Of a stretch of 64,000 nt of DNA, positions 1 to 9,241 are shown one piece after another. Numbering within the stretch: position 1 is the stretch's first letter; the number at the start of each line of letters is the position of its first letter. The notes beneath the pieces are model-generated. The model saw only the letters and a program-made list of their open reading frames with translations, made no database searches and was not told the DNA's origin. Both the position numbers and the translations under genes were made by a program. The DNA comes from Gnetum montanum (lineage: Eukaryota > Streptophyta > Gnetopsida > Gnetales > Gnetaceae): assembly GCA_015680685.1 (NCBI GenBank), contig MNCI01000596.1:440158-504157 (forward strand). The letters run 5' to 3'.

Positions 1-542
1 GAAGGTTGAGTTGGATTGTTGGTCCTAAGGAAGGGTCTCTTTGGTGAACAATGGTTAGAACCAACCGTTGAAGGTTTAGGGGCCCTCGCAGTGTTGGGCT
101 GTCGCAGCTGAGTGGGATTTACTATGGGCTTTGTTGGGGTAGTTGGTGGTGTAGCCGTAGGTGCAAGAGATGTGGATAAACCTGGAGGATACTGTGGGTA
201 TGGGATATTTCCTGAAGGAGGGAAAGTCCGATAAAATTCCTGAACTTGGTAGTAACATGGAGGTTCGACGTGACCCGTAAAGTTACCTAGAGGAACCGGC
301 TGCTGCACATAGTAAGCGTAAGGGGCAGGCTGCCAGTAAGGGTACTAATGTGTTGGCAGTGGCATCCCCCATGACTGTGGGTATTGCCACTGCTGGTGTT
401 GTCCAATGGGCTGTGGAGGCGTTCCACTTGGATAATACATCAAGGGTTGGTGGAACTGCCTTGGGTTACCTTGTGGATAAGGTAACCTTTGGGGTGTTTG
501 CCGTTGATTAAGTCTTGGATTTAATGCATACACCCCAGACTC
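1..542 (-). pseudogene. Gag C-terminal proline/glutamine-rich extension (element 1)
   Basis: Translation of the minus strand in the gag frame continues past TAG 543-545 for the rest of the window, broken only by a second TAG at 345-347. The peptide is rich in Pro, Gln and Tyr (for example GTPPQPIGQHQQWQYPQ). The same region of element 2 (about 25560-25800) has a matching segment with Gln where element 1 has TAG. This is therefore the natural tail of Gag-Pro and not spacer DNA. No protease motif is reached before the left edge. Confidence 0.65.
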
Positions 543-2411
543 CTACAGATGTAAGATAATTGGACAACATCCCCCAAGATGGTCATAGTAGCAGACCTCA
601 CATCCACCATCATTGTCTGAATCTGAATTTTCAGCCTCATCGGGGTTAAAGATCTTTCCCTTACCCTTGTTATGTGCAGGGTTAAAGTTTCTCCGCTTGA
701 CTTTTCCTTTGTCACTACTTTGCTCATCCTTAGACTCCTCTACGATTTTCAAGATTGTTTCTATTCGTGAGTCTAAGGAATCCCACATTTGGTCTACCTT
801 AGCCGATACCTCCGTTGTTAACTTTTGGATCGGCGCGGTTTTCCGGTTCACCAACTCTTCGAGTGGTGACTCATCCTCCTCATCACAGAATTTCACTCCC
901 TTCTTGCGAAGGGAGGGATCACGGTTGTATTCCTCCGCACTTTCTCTTTTACAAAGTTCACCCTCTTCTTGCGCTCCTTGTTCCAACAAAACTTCAACTT
1001 CATGGGCTCTTAATTGGGAGAGTCTCCCTTGGGCGTAAGTCCCAAGAGTTATTCTCGTTTCATTTCGTAGCCCATCCACGAGGTGGCTAAGTTGATCCCG
1101 CTTAGCGTACCCATGGCCCAGGAAACTGTGTAGCAGTGTATAGTAACGGGTCATGGCAGCATCCAAGGATTCATGAGCACCTTGTTTCCAGCCTTGGATC
1201 TGCTTACGCAAATTGGACACTCTGGAGTACGTTTGATATTTATTGTTGAACAATTCAAGCATCGTACTCCACCTCCTGATGGTTTCCGGTTCTAAGGACC
1301 GGTACCAGCTCTCTGCTTCTTTAGTGAGTGTCCTAGGGAACAACTTGAGTTTCTGCCACTCATTATCTATGTTCTGCAAGGCACAGGCATCGTGGAATGC
1401 CTGTAAATGATGCTGAGGATCAGCGTTGTATCCCCCTTCAAAACGTGGGATATTATTTATGTCCAAACGCTTGATCCTACTGTCCTTTAAATGCCTTGTG
1501 GGAATCCTAACTACCTCTCTAATATCAAGCATACTTCGGGTTGCGAATAGGGGTTCGTCATGATCATCTCTTTCATGACGTCTGTGATGTCTACGTGGTG
1601 GTTCCCTATTCTCCCTACGTCCTTGCCCTTGTCCTAACTCCTCTCGACCTTCCTGTCGAGGCATTTCATCTCTTTTACCTTTACTCTCTGCGTTATGCTC
1701 ATGGTGGCTGCGCCCAGATGTGGAAGGAGAGGGTGAATGATGAGATGAAGGAGAAGAAGAAGGGGATCCATCACCATGGTGATGTTTCTTGCCTTCTCTT
1801 CGGCTGCTTCGGCCCCGATCGTTGTGATGATCAACGAGTCCGTCATTAGTGTGAGTAGTTGTTCCTGCCGTGAACAGCTGGTGCTCACGGGGATCAGAGC
1901 CTGGAATATGTATCGTTGATCTAAGGCCCTGATGCCTAACCTCTTCACTAGAGTGAGGAGGAGGAACATCATTTTCTAAGAAACCCATCGTGAGGGGTTC
2001 CTCTTCTCCTATTTCACTAATGACGTGGGGAACCTTGCCCTTCAATAGTGAATGTTGGCTCTCCTGCCTTGCATCCCGAATACGTTGGGCGTTTGTGGGA
2101 TGATAATCCCTTGTGTCATAATCATCCAAAACGTATTCAGCAAGCAGCTCATGCATGCCATACTGTACCAAAGCACGGGAAAGCATGTTGGGAGCAGATC
2201 GATCTGGGGGTAACACGATGTTACCTTGCATGTCTCTCCACCGCAGTTGCTCATCTTGATGGAAAACAAAGGTAAAATCTGGCACATACTCATCGGGATG
2301 AGTATATGTGACTTTGGATTGTTGAGGACATGGTTGATCTCGGTTATGCGTATGATGCTGACTTTCTCCTGTATTGTCCTTAGGTGAGTTGATTTCGTGA
2401 GAAGAAGCCAT
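543..2411 (-). CDS. gag: Retrotransposon Gag polyprotein (element 1)
   Basis: A 622-codon open frame from an ATG at 2411. Gag forms the virus-like particle that packages element RNA. The first ~200 residues are acidic and hydrophilic. A long His/Arg/Ser/Glu-rich low-complexity stretch follows (about residues 185-285). The conserved retrotransposon gag core then runs from about 315 to 470 (FEGGYNADPQHHLQAF, NEWQKLKLFPRTL, AESWYRSL, SRVSNLRKQIQGWKQG). After a Lys/Glu-rich linker comes a Cys/His cluster near the C-terminus (C-x2-C-x4-H-x3-CC). The frame stops at a TAG (543-545), and the same frame continues beyond it. Element 2 has glutamine at this position, so the stop is probably a CAG-to-TAG change. 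The start aligns with the Met of the element 2 gag at 27598. Confidence 0.9.
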   Translation of the reverse strand: MASSHEINSPKDNTGESQHHTHNRDQPCPQQSKVTYTHPDEYVPDFTFVFHQDEQLRWRDMQGNIVLPPDRSAPNMLSRALVQYGMHELLAEYVLDDYDTRDYHPTNAQRIRDARQESQHSLLKGKVPHVISEIGEEEPLTMGFLENDVPPPHSSEEVRHQGLRSTIHIPGSDPREHQLFTAGTTTHTNDGLVDHHNDRGRSSRREGKKHHHGDGSPSSSPSSHHSPSPSTSGRSHHEHNAESKGKRDEMPRQEGREELGQGQGRRENREPPRRHHRRHERDDHDEPLFATRSMLDIREVVRIPTRHLKDSRIKRLDINNIPRFEGGYNADPQHHLQAFHDACALQNIDNEWQKLKLFPRTLTKEAESWYRSLEPETIRRWSTMLELFNNKYQTYSRVSNLRKQIQGWKQGAHESLDAAMTRYYTLLHSFLGHGYAKRDQLSHLVDGLRNETRITLGTYAQGRLSQLRAHEVEVLLEQGAQEEGELCKRESAEEYNRDPSLRKKGVKFCDEEDESPLEELVNRKTAPIQKLTTEVSAKVDQMWDSLDSRIETILKIVEESKDEQSSDKGKVKRRNFNPAHNKGKGKIFNPDEAENSDSDNDGGCEVCYYDHLGGCCPIILHL

Positions 2412-2539
2412 TTCTATTGGTGTGCTAATTTCACCGTTATTTATTGTTCTTGATTAACTGATTAACCCTAAGGTTCGTTTTAAGCTCACAACGATGTGAG
2501 TGATATCCCTTATGTTAAATTGGCGAAAAAACACTTAGT
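2412..2539 (-). other. Element 1 leader between primer-binding site and gag start
   Basis: About 130 bases of untranslated leader. Element 2 has a leader of similar position and length (27599-27744). No small ORF or repeat is visible. Confidence 0.6.
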
Positions 2540-2556
2540 CCCCGGCAACGGCGCCA
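2540..2556 (-). promoter_or_regulatory. Primer-binding site, tRNA-Asp type (element 1)
   Basis: The plus strand reads CCCCGGCAACGGCGCCA, the 3' end of plant tRNA-Asp including its CCA. The minus (element sense) strand is therefore its exact complement, beginning TGG one base after the LTR end. This is where reverse transcription would start. Element 2 has the same site with one mismatch at 27745-27761. Confidence 0.9.
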
Positions 2557-2979
2557 ATGATGAGTGGCGAGGTACCCCTACACTCCACCATACGAATACG
2601 AGCGTACACGCGCGATCCGGTCGAACTCCGCAGACTAAATGCCTTAACGCCACAAGAAACACTTGGGGTTAATCGTTCGTTGTCTTCCCAGGCTTGCTTG
2701 TAAGTGTCACGGTGTATGGTTAAGCAAGTCTGAGGTATGTGATTTTTTTGGTATTTTCGGCTTATCTTCTATGCTATCAGGGGAAAGGGTTGAGAAACTA
2801 AGCTAACTCTAACTAAAGATCTAAGTCTAAATTAACTAGCGTCAGCATCCGTTCCCACTTACCGGACACACCCTGAACTATGCAACTGCGGCTTACCAAA
2901 CGCTAATCGTTACTGGGATCGCCACACGTAACGCAAGTGCTCGAAGTGGTCGTACTGAGGCACCTATTTAGCTTAAGTG

Positions 2980-3262
2980 TGATAAGCAGCCGATTCCTTA
3001 GCTAGCCGTACACACCCGTGGGTGCTCGTAACTAAGTCGTACTTATCACACGTTCTAGCCTAGCAATGAGCAGCCGATTCCTCAACTAGCCGTACACATT
3101 GGACTACTACTGGGATTACCAAGCGCAGAATCCTGGAATACGCTACTGGGTTACCAAGCAGCCAATGCTCGTAGTTAAGTCGTACTCACGCGTTGCGACA
3201 AGCAGCCGATTCCTTGATTAGCCGTACACATCCGTAGATGCTCGTAATCAAGTCGTACTTGT
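2980..3262 (-). repeat. Diverged internal repeats in the R/U5 part of LTR 1
   Basis: Three imperfect copies of a unit beginning AGCAGCCGATTCCT and continuing through CTAGCCGTACAC occur near 2986, 3069 and 3199. Two of them extend through a TGCTCGTAA...AAGTCGTACTT block. Element 2 retains only traces. No coding capacity is seen. Confidence 0.65.
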
Positions 3263-3510
3263 ACGCACTAGGAAAGCAGTAAATAAATAACAATAAATAA
3301 AACCACGTGCTGCAAGGTTTATCCAATCAAGTTCGTCTTTATTGCCGTACACAACTTGGGTTCAGGTTACAAGCTGCTCGAATAAAGAGCCGTTCACTCT
3401 AGGACTCCTACTGCGGGCACATGGGAAAAATTCTAACTCTGGAGTGATCAATCTGCCAGAGCTTCGCTACTTCTAGCTAGGATTGGGAAATGAAGGGAGT
3501 GCCGCCTCTT

Positions 3511-3517
3511 ATTTATA
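3511..3517 (-). promoter_or_regulatory. TATA box of LTR 1 promoter
   Basis: The minus strand reads TATAAAT within CTATAAATAAGAGG. The homologous position in LTR 2 (28525-28531) also reads TATAAAT, so the box is conserved between two diverged copies. Transcription would start some 30 bases downstream, near 3480, and run toward gag. Confidence 0.7.
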
Positions 3518-3534
3518 GATATGGTGGCGGACCG

Positions 3535-3610
3535 CAATATCGTGGTGGCCACGATATCGCGTACGCGATATCGCGGCGGCCACGATATCGCGTACGTGAT
3601 ATCGCGGCAC
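3535..3610. repeat. CpG-rich nested palindromes upstream of the LTR 1 TATA box
   Basis: Bases 3552-3573 are a perfect 22-bp palindrome with core GATATCGCGTACGCGATATC. A second, nearly perfect copy follows at about 3582-3604, and GGCCAC and CGATATCG words repeat on both sides. The block sits directly upstream of the TATA box in U3, where promoter elements would be expected. Confidence 0.75.
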
Positions 3611-3630
3611 ATGCAGGTCGCGTCTCATCA

Positions 3631-4869
3631 ACAGGCAGTGAGGTGAGTTATGGAGAGGAGTGGACGAAGAGAGAGATGAGAGAATTGCACTTCCTATCAT
3701 CAGTCACATGAAGCCCTGTGTGAAGTTGTGGTTAAATGACTCGATAGGACCTTTCCTGAGTTCAGACCCAAAACCAACCACATATAGTGACATCGCATCA
3801 ATAGGCAAAGCCTCGTCCATCCACCAAGTATCAGAGTGCACCCACAGGAAACCACCACTCCAATAGGCATGAGAGGAAGGAAGTGAAATGGGACTAAGTT
3901 AGAGGGGACGGAGTGAGTCCCATAACTAGTTTTGGAGGCCTCTGAGAGGTGGTCTAAGGGGTGTGCTTTGAATTCCCACATAGTTATGATGTTATTTTTC
4001 ATTTTTGTGTTATTTCCTCAAAACCACACCATGCAAAGACCCATGTTTGGTTGCATGCATTCGACCAAGGGGTGTGCTTTCAATCCTCCTTTTTATTTTT
4101 TTATTTTTTTTGAATGTTTTTGCAATGAGGACCACATTATTCAAGGTCGAATTGCCTAGGAGCTTCCTTGTAAAGAAGAACGTGGAGTGGTAAGAAATCT
4201 GTAAGGACACATCGACAACCCAGGGGATAGAAGAGGATGACGAACGTTGCATTTCCCTTGAAGTCACATCCGATTCAAACCATTGGGTCATCCCCGAGTA
4301 TGGGAACTACACAAGTCACACATTGATTAGAATGTTTTTAAGTGAAGGGGTTGCATGTTTCCAACAGAGGGAAAACCATGGAGTGGGTGAATGGGTGGAT
4401 GATGTGGACTCACTGCCGATTTTATGAGATAAAAATAGATGTAAAGTCCAAGGACAACAATGCGAGGGCAGGAGCGAGATAACTAGGTGGACTATTTCAT
4501 GCTACCCCTCACAACGAAAACCATCTGTGCCAGACACCTGATGACAATAAGATGACTTATTAGGAACCAATTGAAAATTAAACACACACATGCATAAATA
4601 ATCAACAAATAATTGGAAAAGTAATTAAAGAAAGGAAAAGTTAGTAAGAATTGGCAAACGTACGAACGATGTTGAAAAACAAAAAGTGTAAAAAAAATTT
4701 CAAAAATAATGGGGAGCTTGGTAGGATGGATTAGCATGGAGGATAGCCTCCCCCAAGACTAGGAGGAAAGGAGGAGACACGAAAAATGGAATGAGGCTAT
4801 CCTGGTGATGATGAGGTGGTAGCACTGGTTAGGCGAAGTTCACGAAAAGGTTTTAATTATTGCCAATTA
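3631..4869. other. Non-coding interval between element 1 LTR and element 2 integrase
   Basis: There is no convincing coding sequence; short frames on both strands lack family motifs. By position it should be the region downstream of the element 2 integrase (env-like or 3' untranslated). A purine run on minus (CTTGGGGGAGG, 4747-4757) resembles a polypurine tract. No 3' LTR matching 27763-28656 follows it. Element 1 may have inserted into this tail of element 2. Confidence 0.4.
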
Positions 4870-5738
4870 ACCAACTACGTTCTAGTGGGGTCCTCAAGTT
4901 TGTGTATAAGCAAGGCCCCAGATGGGAAGGTTTCGAAGACAATGTAGGATCCCTCACATAGATTTTGAAACTTGGTCAGTTGTGGTATGTGTGTGGGATT
5001 CCAATAAAGCACCTTGTCTCCATGTCGAAATGTTACCTTTTGAATCCTAAGATCATGAGATCTCATTTGAAGATAGGGCCACTAATCTGTTCTCATCTAA
5101 CACACTTAGGTTGACGAGTCATTCATGTTGTGCTAGCCATAGGTCAAGACCTAAGTCACTGACTATGGATAGTGTCCAGAGTTATGCCTAGATTGGAAGT
5201 TTCAGTAGCTTACCGTACACTAACTCATAGGGAGCGTAGCCTATAGGAAGTTTCCACGTGGAGCGATAGGCCCATAGGGCATCGTTAAGTTTGGTGCTCC
5301 ATTCCCTTCTATATTTACTGATGGTTCAAGTGAGGATTTTGGTGATTTTCCTATTGGTGACTTTGGCCTACCCATTGGCTTGGGGGTGATAAGGTGTTGT
5401 AAATTTATGGGTAACCCCCAAGTGTTGCATGAGTTTATGAAAAGTGATGCCCGTGAAATTTGTTCCATTTTCTAAGATGAGTGCATGTGGCACTCCAAAC
5501 CTGTTGACAATTTGCTATTGGACAAATCATGCAATGGTATTTGAGGAACAGTCGACGATAGCTACCGCCTCCATCCACTTTATGCAGTAGTCCACCGTGA
5601 CGATGATATACGCCTTCCCGTTGGATAGGGGTGTGATGGGATCCATGAAGTTGATGCCCCAAACTATTGAGGTCCCTCCAATCATGCAATCATCCCACCA
5701 TCTCTCTGGCATCGTTCACAAGAGCGAGCGAACCATTG
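4870..5738 (-). pseudogene. Element 2 integrase, C-terminal two thirds (decayed)
   Basis: Read on minus from 5738 downward. The tail of the zinc-binding domain comes first (CERCQ near 5715). The catalytic core follows, with VDYCIKW around the first Asp (about 5580) and ENGTNFTG around the second (near 5460). A PYHPQANG block then leads to a stop where Gln is usual, and the catalytic Glu reads Lys. A C-terminal FRHGDKVL segment lies near 5030. Several stops and a frame change near the 5' end show it is dead. The N-terminal zinc-binding part of the same integrase lies at 22489-22620, separated by element 3. Confidence 0.85.
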
Positions 5739-5743
5739 TGCGT
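5739..5743. repeat. Target site duplication, left copy (element 3)
   Basis: TGCGT immediately before the TG of the 5' LTR. The right copy after the 3' LTR is TGCAT. The one difference is a CpG-to-CpA change, as expected from loss of a methylated cytosine on the other strand. Confidence 0.8.
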
Positions 5744-7461
5744 TGAAACACCACTAATTTCAGCCTAGCACTTTGAAATGGAAATGACTCAAGCCCTTTT
5801 GAAGTTTTGGAGAAAAAATTTGGCTAAGGCATGGCATTCATGCTGACTTGGGACCTCATGTTGATGTTGGATGCTATGGTCATGTTGCACTCATGCTGCA
5901 GCATGACCTCCAACGTGACCAACTTTCACAACTCCAAACAGCCTCCAAACCGACTCAGAATGACTTGATTTCGAACATGAAGGTCATCCTCGAGCATCCT
6001 TGGCCTCAGCATCTGCAACCTCTAACTTCAACTTCCATAACCTCTAGAAAATTCCAATTCCAAAAGTCAAAAATTGCAAGTTTTCATAGGTGTTTGTAGG
6101 TGACGCTGCAGGTGACACTGTGGTCACGCTACAGCATGACCATAGTGTGACCTACCCAAAATAGCCAGCATGACCTACTCAAAACCACTCAAATCCAAGC
6201 TCAAATTCTAGATTCCAGAGTTAAACCCATCCAAGCAGCAGTCATAGGCTTTGAAAATCAAAATTTGGTGTAAACGGTCAAGTTTTCTTTACTCACGCTA
6301 AAGGTCACACTGGGCGTGAGTGCAGCATGACTGCAGTGTCCACACGCTAGGCACGTTGGATGTTGGACACACACTGGAGGTCACGCTGGGTGTGAGTGCA
6401 GCATGATCACAAATCAACTTACACTAAAGCTAAACTCAACTTTGAAGGCACATCAACTCACATTGGAAACCCTGGTTAAACAGAGATGCCTTGAACAGCC
6501 TCAAATCGACATCTCAACATCCCACAGCACTCGATCCATGGTCAAATGAGTCGGGTCGAATTTCTCTTATTGTACATTTCATTGTAAATCCCTATTTGTG
6601 GGCATGACAGGCCCTCATGGTCTAAATTAAATGTACTTTCATGGGCTTGAGTAACCCATGAGTTGTAAAATGCAATGTATCTAGTCAAGAACGTAGCTTG
6701 CCGACACACATCCAACTCTTGCTGACACACATCCAACTCGTGCACAACTGTCCATTGGACATGTGTCATTGGATCCGTTTTCCTATTAAGTCCCAACCAT
6801 TGATTCCATTCTGGAATTCTGCATCTGAGCCTAGCCCAGCCCTATAAATACCTTGTCAATTCACATGAACCAAAAAAAGGGGAGTTGGCAACTGGAGACA
6901 TTGGCAATTTTGAGAACATACAGAACCAGCAATCCTTGGGCACTCGGCACACTTGACTCCTAGCATCTAAGGACTTCTCACATACATCACATCACATCAT
7001 CACCTAGCGTCACATCACCCTGGGGCTAGGCGTTTGACCTGTCACCCACATGTGCAGCTACTCTTTGACTAGTGCATAACTTTTTTCTAAGCAATATAAT
7101 TCAATTTGTTTTTTTGACCAATCATTATTTCCATTTACTCTATTTTATATTTAGTTTACATTCTATTTACATTCTACTTACTACATTTATTTTACCTTCT
7201 ATTTACATTCTGCTTATATTCTTTTTACGATCCTGTTTACATTTTACCAGCACTGTTCACATTTATGATAACCCTAGCATTAGCTGTAGCTTACGCTCAT
7301 GGAAGTCCTTGGTTGATTTGCATGCAAACCTCCAAGGCACTCTGCCTTCGTTCTCTTTTCCAGCTTGCCCTCAAGCGAAGGCAGGGTCAATTGTCCCTGC
7401 CCAATGATCTTTCGTGTCTATTTCCCCTTCCAACCTTACACCAATGATTTAGGTTAGTACA
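5744..7461 (+). repeat. 5' LTR of element 3
   Basis: It starts TGAAACACCACTAATTT and ends TTAGTACA. It aligns end to end with 20817-22483, apart from substitutions and small indels. Inside are many GTCACGCTG/CAGCATGACC words (5870-6420), a TATAAATA box near 6843-6850 and a TTTACATTCTA-rich stretch near 7140-7250. Length 1718 bp. Confidence 0.95.
6843..6850 (+). promoter_or_regulatory. TATA box in the 5' LTR of element 3
   Basis: TATAAATA within CAGCCCTATAAATACC; the 3' LTR has the same box near 21883-21890. It sits about two thirds into the LTR, the usual U3/R junction area of these elements. Confidence 0.7.
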
Positions 7462-7466
7462 ATTTT

Positions 7467-7484
7467 TGGTGCTAGAAGGAGGGC
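7467..7484 (+). promoter_or_regulatory. Probable primer-binding site (element 3)
   Basis: The sequence TGGTGCTAGAAGGAGGG begins five bases after the LTR end. TGG would pair with the CCA end of a tRNA. I could not match the rest to a particular tRNA with confidence. Confidence 0.5.
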
Positions 7485-7550
7485 CAACTTTCTTGTTTTT
7501 TGTTAAAATTTCAATCACACTACTTGTCAAAAATTTTTCATCTGCTCTCT

Positions 7551-7675
7551 GTTGGTCATGCTAAGCTTTCTTTCTATTGGTCACACTGAGCTTGCTCCCT
7601 GTTGGTCACGCTGAGCTTGCTCCTTGTTGGTCACGCTGAGCTTGCTCCCTATTGGTCACGTTGTGGTTTTGTCAG
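7551..7675 (+). repeat. 25-bp tandem repeat in the element 3 leader
   Basis: Five head-to-tail copies start at 7551, 7576, 7601, 7626 and 7651, each close to GTTGGTCACGCTGAGCTTGC plus five bases. They lie between the primer site and the first coding frame. The GTCACGCTG word also fills the LTRs and the 13.9-15.1 kb region. Confidence 0.85.
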
Positions 7676-7926
7676 TTTGGTTACGCTATGGTTGTGTCAC
7701 GCCATGCTACAGTTGCTCGTAATCCTAGCCCAATCTGCTCACGTTCATCATGGAATCCTCCCAAATCAACCCAGTAACACTACCGATCACTGACTTTGGG
7801 GCCAAAACTTCAAACCGACCCATTCCCTTTGTGATCTGGGTGCCAAGATGCCCTAATACATAACCCACCTCCATTCCCCCATGGCCTCTATGAGAATGTC
7901 TTACCGATAGACTGACAAGAGAACAC

Positions 7927-9114
7927 TTGGAAAGAGAAAACCATCAACACAAATTGGGACCACCAAAGCCAACATCACTAAATGTTGTTCCCATAAGTCT
8001 GCTCATTAATGAGCCTAGTATGAGTCATCAAAACAAGGATAATGTCACGAGTCATGTCCCAAACCCAGCATCTTCAGTAAAAACCCCTCCAAGGGAAATA
8101 CGAATGCTAGGTCAAATGGACCGAATCTCTATAGATAAGGGTGCCCCAAATGGTAAAGACCTAGCGAATGCATTGACCCAAGTTACACAAGCTTTGAAAC
8201 AAAAGAATACTTCTTTAAGCCTGTATGATCTAGTAATGACTTTACCAGTGCATCGAGATGCTCTTGTGCATATGTTAACTTCAGTCCTTGTTAGTGAGGA
8301 CCTTCCTACAAATGAACCATCCATTCATGCATTATTGTCTGCACAATCTCAGAAATCAAAGACTACATCCCTAGAGTTTCGCGCTAAGGACATTAAGCTA
8401 GATGAGAAAACATGAGAAGTTACTACAACTCCTATGTTCATAACGATACAGGTTAATCATTTTAAAATATGTAGGGTGCATGTCGATGACGATGTGGAAA
8501 CCAATGTAATACCTTTTTCCATTATCAAAAAACTAGGACTTACCGAACAAATACATCCCACGACAACCTCTTTCCTAAAATCCTTCAGCGGTTCCCATCT
8601 TGGAGTGAGAGGTATGGTTACCTTTGATTTCATAGCTGGGGACCAATTCCCCACATCAGCTGAATTCATAGTGGTCAATGAAATGCTAGGATTTAATCTA
8701 ATCCTAGGACATCCCTGGCTAGCTCAACTTAAAACTGTATCCTCCCCAATCCATCAAGAGATCCACCTACCTTATGAGGGTGGTGAGATCATCATATATG
8801 GGGATGCAATCGTACCACCTACTTCCTCACACTCTAAAGTAAATCAAGAGTTAAAAATTGAGTTCGTTGAGCCTAAGCAAAGAACCATGAGCATACTTCA
8901 AAACATAAGTCCAACGTTAACTCCCAATCCTACTGAAACCAAAGAAACACTAGACAATACAAACATAGGTTCCATCCCTGCTGATGTCTCCTGGTTAGAA
9001 TTACCCTTTGATATCACCAATGAAGGAGAAGGTGAGTATAAAATCTTACCCGCATGCTCAACCTCACATGTTAAACTACAAAGGATCAAGAAGCAACTCA
9101 ACAAACAGAATTAA
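7927..9114 (+). pseudogene. Gag-protease linker and aspartic protease (element 3)
   Basis: One frame broken by a single TGA at 8413-8415. The first part (7927-8412) resembles the linker that precedes the protease in Tat elements (SLYDLVMTLPVHRDALVHML near residues 98-117). The second part (8434-9031) is the retropepsin-like protease that would cleave the polyprotein. Positions around 8480-8545 read CRVHVDDDVETNVIPFSIIKKLGL-like, where families normally have Asp-x-Gly or Asp-Ser-Gly, so the active site looks lost. A later FNLILGHPWL block is typical of these proteases. A strong splice donor (AAG/GTGAGT) at 9032 suggests the true exon ends there; the frame then runs into 26-bp repeats and stops at 9114. 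No gag core precedes it. Confidence 0.75.
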
Positions 9115-9241
9115 ACTACAAATGTCCAAAATGACGTTAAACTACAAATGTCTGAAATGATGTTAAACTACAAATGTTCGAAATGACGTTAAACTACCAA
9201 TCGTCCAGTATGACGTTAAATGGCCAACAAACATCTACAAT
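9111..9241 (+). repeat. 26-bp tandem repeat in element 3
   Basis: About five copies start at 9111, 9137, 9163, 9189 and 9216, based on TTAAACTACAAATGTCCAAA plus ATGACG, the later ones more diverged. The TTAAACT word recurs in the 38-bp array at 19155-19428. Confidence 0.85.

Larger units (their letters stand above)
1..3630 (-). mobile_element. Element 1: Athila-like Ty3/gypsy LTR retrotransposon, 5' part
   Basis: Read on the minus strand the order is LTR (3630-2558), primer-binding site (2556-2540), short leader, gag (2411-543) and a proline-rich gag tail running off the left edge. Pol and the 3' LTR are outside the window. LTR, leader and gag are clearly related to element 2 at 22489-28656, but element 1 has a nearly unbroken gag and is the younger copy. 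The tRNA-Asp primer site and gag layout suit the Athila branch of plant gypsy elements; the branch is inferred because pol is not visible here. Confidence 0.85.
2558..3630 (-). repeat. 5' LTR of element 1
   Basis: The inner end abuts the primer-binding site with a one-base spacer and reads TGATGAG on plus. The outer end is placed at CTCATCA (3624-3630), giving a perfect 7-bp terminal inverted repeat and a length of about 1073 bp. Homology with the LTR of element 2 is clear over the inner few hundred bases. A TATA box at 3511-3517 on minus splits U3 (higher coordinates) from R/U5. The outer boundary rests on the terminal repeat only, because the partner LTR lies outside the window; ACAGG (3631-3635) would be the target duplication. 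Confidence 0.75.

Noticed and set aside
613-1090. Plus-strand open frames of up to 141 codons opposite gag
   Set aside because: They are mirror frames of the minus-strand gag, which has the family motifs; the plus translation shows none.
3631-4869. A 3' LTR or env gene of element 2 here
   Set aside because: No similarity to 27763-28656 and no membrane-protein frame with support; the hydrophobic frame at 4492-4737 is short and AT-driven.
7467-7484. Naming the tRNA for the element 3 primer site
   Set aside because: Beyond the TGG start no plant tRNA 3' end matched well enough from memory.
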